A stretch of DNA of 64,000 nt from Isoetes taiwanensis. Taxonomy: Eukaryota > Streptophyta > Lycopodiopsida > Isoetales > Isoetaceae. Within the stretch, counting starts at the first letter, position 1, and each line of letters opens with the position of its first letter. The stretch covers positions 11,992,669 to 12,056,668 of the forward strand of contig JAJEKV010000013.1 in NCBI GenBank assembly GCA_021234155.1. Direction: 5' to 3'. The translations under genes and the position numbers were made by a program. This document shows positions 58,375-64,000 of this stretch, in pieces. The notes beneath the pieces were generated by a model that was not told the origin of the DNA, made no database searches, and worked only from the letters and a program-made list of their open reading frames with translations.

Positions 58375-58700
58375 TATTTGTCAGCAGGGATGGTATGCGC
58401 AGCCTGAGTCGCGGGGGGAGGACGGGAAGGTAGGCCGAAAGGAGAAGCAGATGGAGCCGGAGGCGACGGGGCTGAGAGGGCGTGGGCCGCGAGGGAGCAG
58501 GAGTAGGAGCAGGAGAAGGGGGGGCCGTGGTAGTAGAAGCAGAAGCAGGGCCGCGTGCAGCTGTGGTTGGGGCTGCGGGGTCTGCAGCAGTAGCAGGCTG
58601 TCGGAAAATGTGCATCCTGCCTCGAACCAATCCTGCGGCACCCCCCTGTTGGCGAATGCCTCTGACCCTGACAAGCTCCTGTCTGCGTGCCTCCTGTTGC
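58375..58700 (-). pseudogene. LINE D2 ORF1-like C-terminal remnant
   Basis: A Pro/Ala/Thr-rich minus-strand frame (APTPAPSRPTPSQPRRLRLH) corresponds to the proline-rich stretch of copy 1 at about 38.4 kb. Similarity to copy 1 ends near 58690. Confidence 0.5.
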
Positions 58701-59247
58701 ACAGGGAGGAAAGGGTGAAAATAAAAGAACTTGCCATTATCTTGTGAAGAAAAAACAAGGCAAGTGGGTCCTCGACCGCCAAAAATCTCCAAAATTGTGG
58801 ACATAAGCATTTCTAATGTGTGAAGGACACCGTAGTGGTGTCAACCAAAGAAAACTTCTAGGCCAAAATTGCTCGTGATTGCACCTCCATATTTCTTCCA
58901 GTTTTTCCTTCAGCTCTTTGCATGCCACTCTCCAATTTGCAGTCTATTCATTCTTTAGAATATCGAGGTTCGATTCCTTCTGCTACAGCTCAATTTGCCC
59001 TGCAAATACTATCTTGTTTCATACCCATTTAAGCTGCGAATTTTCTTCTCAATCTACACTGCATAGAATTTCCTGTTTCATCCAATCGTCACCTATCCTG
59101 TCGGTTTCATGCAATCATCAGCTCCTGCATATTCTGAAGTCCGATATTAGCAAATCTTGCATTAAAAAAGGTCGATTTTGATGGATCACTGAGGCAGCTA
59201 GCATCATATCACTCTGTAGCTGGATTAGTTGGCAGTATTAAATCTAA
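58701..59247. other. Spacer upstream of the TPR-like gene
   Basis: Presumably promoter and leader of the following gene. Pyrimidine-rich tracts are present; no clear TATA box was identified. Confidence 0.4.
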
Positions 59248-59820
59248 ATGGCAGAATCAGGAGTCCTGTATGCACCGGCCTCCATAGCAGCGGTAAAAGA
59301 CTTGGGAAGTCCGGCAGGGCTAATTTTTGGAACAAAAAACTCACATCTTCATAAAAGATGGAAGCCAGGTGCAAGATTCGGCATCAAATCGTTAAAGATA
59401 CGCGCCGTGCAAGTAAGTGCAGAAAAAGATCACGTACGAACACCGGAACCAGGATTTTTCGAAGCAGAGGCGCCGATTGGCAAGGTAGAATGCACTGGTG
59501 TTGGATGCAGGCCGATCTTTGAAGAAGAAGAGGAAGAGGAAAAAGAAGAAGAAAACTTACCAGAAATGGAGCCGGAGCCGATCTTGAAGCTGCCGGAGTT
59601 CCTAGGTTATGATTCTGCAGATAGGTTTTTCCAAGACCTAATCTCTCTTGGAAGCCATAGCCCGGCCCTGCTTTGCGGATATGCGGATTTCGCATGGAAA
59701 GGGCTTCACAACAAATCAACGGCTGAGAAGCTTTACGAGGAGGCTTTGGCTGCATCCAACGGTGATATTTATGTGATGGGCAACTACGCCCATTTCCTTT
59801 GGCAGGCCGATGATACATAA
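59248..59820 (+). CDS. Acidic TPR-like protein, plastid-type N-terminus
   Basis: A single 190-codon frame. The first 50-60 residues are rich in Ser, Ala, Lys and Arg with few acids, as in plastid transit peptides. Residues about 91-101 are an almost pure Glu tract. The C-terminal third (residues about 120-188) holds the plant TPR-like signature: G-Y-A-D-F-A-W-K-G-L, A-E-K-L-Y-E-E-A-L-A-A-S-N-G-D and V-M-G-N-Y-A-H-F-L-W. Related plant proteins of this shape are uncharacterised. The TAA stop lies within the first unit of a 52-bp tandem duplication, so the natural C-terminus could have been altered. No intron is needed. Confidence 0.7.
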   Translation: MAESGVLYAPASIAAVKDLGSPAGLIFGTKNSHLHKRWKPGARFGIKSLKIRAVQVSAEKDHVRTPEPGFFEAEAPIGKVECTGVGCRPIFEEEEEEEKEEENLPEMEPEPILKLPEFLGYDSADRFFQDLISLGSHSPALLCGYADFAWKGLHNKSTAEKLYEEALAASNGDIYVMGNYAHFLWQADDT

Positions 59821-59923
59821 CAAAGGTATGGAGCTTTAGAGTTTGTATATACGATTTATTAAGAGAACATAACAAAGGTATGGAGCTTTAGAGTTTGTAT
59901 ATACGATTTTATTAAGAGATTGA
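59817..59923. repeat. 52-bp tandem duplication at the stop codon of the TPR-like gene
   Basis: ATAACAAAGGTATGGAGC and the following 34 bases occur twice back to back with one indel. The first copy contains the TAA of the upstream gene. Confidence 0.95.
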
Positions 59924-59934
59924 CAACCTTCCAG

Positions 59935-60310
59935 GCCTGAACCATCAGCATGAACACCAAGTTTGCCATTAGCCTTGCTTGGATTTGACTATCAACAGGA
60001 ATTTCGCACCATTACAATTATGTTAAGTGTTATCTGCCACATATCATAGCACACTTCTCATCGCCTAAAAACATCATCATGAATACCAAGCTTGTCATTG
60101 GCCTCAGTTTCATTATCAATAGGAGTTTCACATGATTACAAATATGTTAAGTGTTATCTGCCACATATGAAAGCACACTTATCATCGCTTAGGCCTAAAG
60201 CATCAACCAGAACACCAAGCTTGGCATTAGCCTTAGACTAATTATCAACAGGAATTTTGCATGATTACACTTATTTTATGTGCCATCTACTACATCTCAA
60301 AACATACTAT
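59935..60310. repeat. Degenerate tandem repeat, about 125 bp x 3
   Basis: Three units share GAACACCAAGYTTGGCATTAG, TTATCAACAGGAATTT and TTAAGTGTTATCTGCCACAT-like segments. The third is the most diverged. Confidence 0.85.
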
Positions 60311-60646
60311 TGCTTATGACCACATCATCTTCCACATGGACAATAAATTCTCCCCACTAGTATGAGAGAGATGTTTATGTAAAAGCATTATGGTGTGCAC
60401 CACCCGTCCATGCCCTTATCTACCTTCATTTTCCTATGCTAGATTCCTCTATTCTTTATCTCGAAATAAGACCTATACAAACTTACTTCATGAGCAATTA
60501 AGATAATGATAAGCTTGTGAGGTTTCCATGAGATATCTATCTTATAAAAATAGATCCTCCATTTCAAAGACACGATGTTGGTCAAAAGGGCCCCCCAAAT
60601 CCCCCCCTCCCTCCCTCTATCTCTTTCTGATTTTTCCATCAACCTA

Positions 60647-61076
60647 TATTTCTTGACTTTCTTTATTTGCATATAGGGGCATGCTATTGCTTGTTTTCGA
60701 AATTCTTATAACAAAATTACAAAATTTAAGGTTTTCCAATTTCGAAAGTTTCCAATTTCGGATATTTGCATATAGGGGCATGCCGAAATTGGTTTTGCAA
60801 TTTCAGAAAATTTGGAAAAATTTCCTACATGCCAATTTTGGAAATTTTGGAAATTGGCATTTTCTATATGCCAGTTTCGGAAAATTTCAATTTCCACTGG
60901 TCTTCCAAATGTGTTTGTTGCTGTCGATTTCGGAATCTTGGAATTCTCTCTCTCTCCAAATTTCGAAATGCCAAACTTTCGAAATTGGAAAACCAATTTC
61001 GGCATGCACCCTCCCTCTATATTTCTTGATTTTCTTTATTTGCATATAGGAGCATGCTATTGCTTGTTTCAGAGAG
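60647..61076. repeat. 57-bp direct repeats flanking an AATTTC/GAAATT-rich block
   Basis: A segment containing TTCTTTATTTGCATATAGG and ATGCTATTGCTTGTTT lies at about 60647-60703 and again at 61019-61075. The roughly 315 bases between them are dominated by AATTTCGGAAATT-like dyads. LINE F's tail begins immediately to the right. Confidence 0.85.
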
Positions 61077-61349
61077 AGAAGTGAAGTGAAGTGAAGTGTA
61101 TTATTCTGTCGTTTAAAGATCATCAGGTCTATGAGACGTTTAGAAAAACATTTTCAAAGTAAAAAACATCCTCTTGTGAAGAGCCTTCACTAGGGGGCTC
61201 GTTATCAAGCTCGCTCTCCTCTTCCTCACCAAGAATATTTTTAGATATTTTAACAGCCTTCTCCCTCAATTGTAGCATATTCATCAAGAAACTTGCAACA
61301 GGAGTTGCTGTAGACTGAAAAAAGAGATAAGATCTGTGATCCCACCCTT

Positions 61350-63450
61350 CTATCTACTCCTAAGTGCTTGGTATGCCGGACACTTTAAAATCACGTGTTC
61401 TTCATCCTCAATCTCATTCGATCCACATGCCCTACAAAGTCTGTGCTCACGAGCGATTCTCGACCATCTTCCTACCTCAACATCTAGGTGGTGTGCACTC
61501 AACCTCATTCTGCAAATAACATGTCTTTTCTTGGTAGAAATATTGTCGTTAAGGTAACTCATCTCATACAATGTAGGATTTATCTTCTCCTTGTAGTGCA
61601 ACATCTTTGTGTCTGGTCTAGACTAAATCTGGCTAATGATCGTCTCCTTAACCCATTCCCTAATCCAGTCCTTATTGTGTTCCAGATCCTCAATGCAAAG
61701 CCCCCATTTCCTCAACCACACCATGCCTTTCGCATACCAACCCCGATCAAAAGATACCTTCAAAGCTAAACGAGGAAGACTATCTTCCTCGAAACCACCC
61801 ACTTTGCTCAAGTAGGTTAGAAATTGGCACAAAGCCTCACATTCTAGTGGCATCATACCACGTTTAATTTTAACCCCAAGTTCAGCATGTAGAAATCTTT
61901 TTTGCACCTTTTTAATTTTTTGTCGTAACTCTAATGATAACCTCGGCCCCCAAACCTCACATCCATAAAGCACAACTGCCTGCACCAATGTCTTGAATAG
62001 CGTCTTTTTCATACTGAAATTCCAAACATATGCCTTAACACATTTTCTCTGCATTGCAGAGAAAGCTTTGAGCCCTCCATTTATCCTCTGCTCTACTGTC
62101 TAATTCCATCGAAAATTCTTTTCCACAATGATTCCCAAGTACTTATAAGATGTAGAGATCTCTATTGCCCTTATAAAAGAACTCATAATTTTTATCCAGA
62201 GTGGTCTAAAAAATCACCACATTAGTTTTGCTCAGGTTCACCTGCAATCCTTTGGCATCACAAAAGAGGCCAAAGAATTCAAGTGCCTCTGCATTTCTTC
62301 TTTACCCTGAGCAATCAACACGATGTCATCTGCATATAAAAGCAAGAGAATGACATAACGAGCTAAAGGAGTTCCCTCCTCTCGATGGTTTTTTATCCAC
62401 TCCTCTAATTCATCAATAAATATACCAAAAAGTGTCTGCGACATAGGACACCCCTGTTTAATCCCGATATTGCTGATCACCGCCTCGTCACATTTATTAT
62501 TAAATGGAGTGGATAGTTTGACTAATACTTTCTCATACAACAATCTCACAGCATCTCTATATTCTTCAGGTACGTCGATGCCTCCAAACTAGCCCAAAGG
62601 TTACCTCTACACACTGTGCCAAAAGCCTTAGTGCAATCCACAAACGCAGACAAACAAAGGTCTTCGAGTTCCTTTAACCGCATCTATCATGGCCCGAAAA
62701 GTGACAAGGTGGTCTATTGTGGATTTCTGTGGCCGAAAATCCACCTATCCCTTAACTCTAACCCCATGCATTTCTCTCCACATGCTAATTTTATGTTCAA
62801 CAATTGTGACGTACAACTTAGCAAACAAGTTACTAACTATGATCATTCTGTAATTGTTAGGATCTCTTTTATCTCCCGCCTTATGTATTGGGACGACCCA
62901 ATTAACTTTCCATGATGAAGGAAAACCTTCCTTAACTGCTGCATTAAACATTAGTGTAAGCCCCTCCACCACCTTAGGCCCTGCCCACTTTAGAAGTTCT
63001 GCCACTAAACCTTGGGAATCAGTTGCCTTTCTATTCGCCAACTTGTTAAGCCCCCATCTTTGTCTGAAAAAACAAAATTACATTTCCTTCCATGCCATCC
63101 ATCTTATATGCCATCCACATGGTAAAGTTTCTTTACCTGGTCTATCAAAGTGTTTGCATTCAAACTGTTTCTTTCATGCCTATCTTGCTTGAGCTTTTTT
63201 CAAAATTTGAAAGGGTCTGTAAGCAATTCCCCAATCAACTCTTCCTGTTTACGCTGCAAGAAAGCTCTCTTCTTTGCTTTCACAAGAGTTTTAAACTCTT
63301 TGATCCGCTGCCCCCTAATCGCTCCCATTGCCTCCTTATATTGCTTTCTTTTTTCTCTACATTCCATGTCAAACCAGCCATTACAGGGTAAACCTTTCTG
63401 TGTACGCCCAAAAGGAAAGCATATTTGCGTTGCACTAGAAATTTAGGTAT
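61350..63450 (-). pseudogene. LINE F ORF2 reverse transcriptase and zinc region
   Basis: From right to left: a charged linker (RIKEFKTLVKAKKRAFLQRK), KATDSQGLVAELLKWAGPKV, WVVPIHKAGDKRDPNNYR, S-T-I-D-H-L-V-T-F-R, IGIKQGCPMSQTLFGIFIDE and L-L-Y-A-D-D-I-V-L-I (catalytic YADD). Then come KKTLFKTLVQAVVLYGCEVW, RMRLSAHHLDVEVGR and a C-R-A-C-G-x8-H-x4-C zinc motif. Stops and shifts occur near 62100-62240, 62560-62745 (motif A damaged) and 63050-63200. Otherwise it is the best-preserved RT in the window. Confidence 0.85.
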
Positions 63451-63486
63451 GGAGAGTGCTTATTTCATCCGCCCCTTTAAGCCATA

Positions 63487-63715
63487 CTACATGCTCATAT
63501 CGCATAAATCTTTCTTCCTCTCCACCACATATACATGTCCAGAGCCACTAGAATTCGTTTCTATATCTTCCCGTCGCACACAAGGGACCCGGATAGACAC
63601 AATAACTGGTACATGATTCGATTCACTTCTCTCATCCATGATTTGTAAGGATATGACACTCTCCACAAAATGTGCTGCCGCAATAAAATAGTCCACTACG
63701 CTTTTGCCTCTGCAT
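63487..63715 (-). pseudogene. LINE F endonuclease C-terminal part
   Basis: GKSVVDYFIAAAHFVESVIS corresponds to the end of an APE-type endonuclease, and S-E-S-N-H-V-P-V-I-V stands where the catalytic S-D-H motif is expected, with Asp replaced by Asn. The reading is fused at its N-terminal side to the tail of LINE G. Confidence 0.7.
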
Positions 63716-63763
63716 GTACATTTAGAGAGGGAAAGAGAGAGAGGGAGGGAGGGAGGAGAGAGA

Positions 63764-64000
63764 AATGAAATGAAATGAAATATGTATTTAATACATCTGC
63801 AGACCACTAGGTCTATGAGACGTTCAAAACCATACATTTAACATTATAGAAAATATCCTCTAATGCATCCTCAGAAAGAAATGCATCAGATCTCTCCCAC
63901 TTATCCTCCTCTTTCTCATTAACACCAGCATCCTTTAGCACTGCATCCCTTTGTTCACTTTGTTTCCTAGCAATTCAAAAAAGGTAACCAACTCAGTATA
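63764..64000 (-). mobile_element. LINE G: 3' end, continuing beyond the window
   Basis: An (ATGAA)n tail (63764-63781) next to GA/GGGA repeats and a perfect hairpin (63801-63814, AGACC/GGTCT) mark the 3' terminus of another LINE inserted in LINE F. The remaining 180 bases resemble the degenerate C-terminal coding of the same family (L-V-T-F-F-E-L-L-G-N-K near the window end). Confidence 0.8.

Larger units (their letters stand above)
54900..58700 (-). mobile_element. LINE D, copy 2 (5'-truncated)
   Basis: The TTCC tail (54900-54922) and hairpin (54942-54955) match copy 1 at 34.8 kb. The two copies share many identical blocks, one about 88 bases long, up to about 58690, where similarity ends inside the ORF1-like region. 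RT and endonuclease remnants lie in the same order and orientation. Stretches of perfect identity alternate with dense clusters of small indels. Confidence 0.85.
61079..63715 (-). mobile_element. LINE F: endonuclease C-terminus to 3' end
   Basis: The (GTGAA)n tail (61079-61100) and hairpin (61117-61130, one mismatch) mark the 3' end. Coding covers the zinc motif, the RT and the end of the endonuclease in order. At about 63715 it is cut by the tail of LINE G, so its 5' part should lie beyond LINE G outside the window. Confidence 0.9.

Overview
The window reads as land-plant nuclear DNA, probably from a large, transposon-rich non-seed-plant genome (a fern is my best guess, an inference only). 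The plant assignment rests on a plant-type ribosomal protein L9 gene with three exons and telo-box motifs upstream, the first exon of a mitochondrial ATPase-inhibitor (IF1-like) gene, a relic of a plant cytochrome P450, and an acidic TPR-like protein. Host genes are few and small. Most recognisable sequence is transposable elements in many stages of decay.

Layout: 1-3.7 kb holds a decayed Ty3/gypsy retrotransposon on the minus strand (gag, protease, RT, RNase H), split by a 591-bp hAT-like MITE. 5.7-7.6 kb is a 5'-truncated LINE carrying another LINE 3' end with a long GATA tail. 9.6-13.2 kb is a minus-strand pseudogene of a transposase-like DUF7869 protein, itself split by a second hAT-like MITE. 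13.2-14.1 kb is a large inverted repeat packed with GTGTATTC/GAATACAC palindromes. 15.3-18.0 kb is a plus-strand, intron-containing pseudogene that looks like a ParB-like domain plus an adenine-type DNA methyltransferase, with the same palindromes in and before its introns. These three parts (9.6-18.0 kb) may be remains of one unusual mobile element and are the most interesting part of the window.

18-24 kb is largely gene-free. 24.1-24.7 kb carries an apparently intact three-exon TMEM42-like membrane protein gene. It stands head-to-head with a two-exon gene of unknown function (25.4-26.1 kb). 29.0-30.9 kb is a 5'-truncated poly(A) LINE with a clear 13-bp target-site duplication. 32-40 kb is a nest of LINEs plus a tandem insertion with three copies of its target site. 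40.7-41.6 kb is a 19-bp minisatellite with a 57-bp higher-order period. RPL9 lies at 42.4-43.1 kb. A pogo/Tigger-like transposase pseudogene lies at 46.8-49.0 kb. P450 and IF1 fragments follow at 52.7 and 53.4 kb. A second copy of the 35-40 kb LINE lies at 54.9-58.7 kb, a TPR-like gene at 59.2-59.8 kb, and two more LINEs at 61.1-64.0 kb, the last running off the window.

All recognised LINEs lie on the minus strand. Six of them end in a similar short hairpin followed by a different microsatellite tail. Element boundaries come from terminal and target-site repeats where I could find them; other element edges are approximate. Family assignments rest on reading motifs by eye, with no database search.
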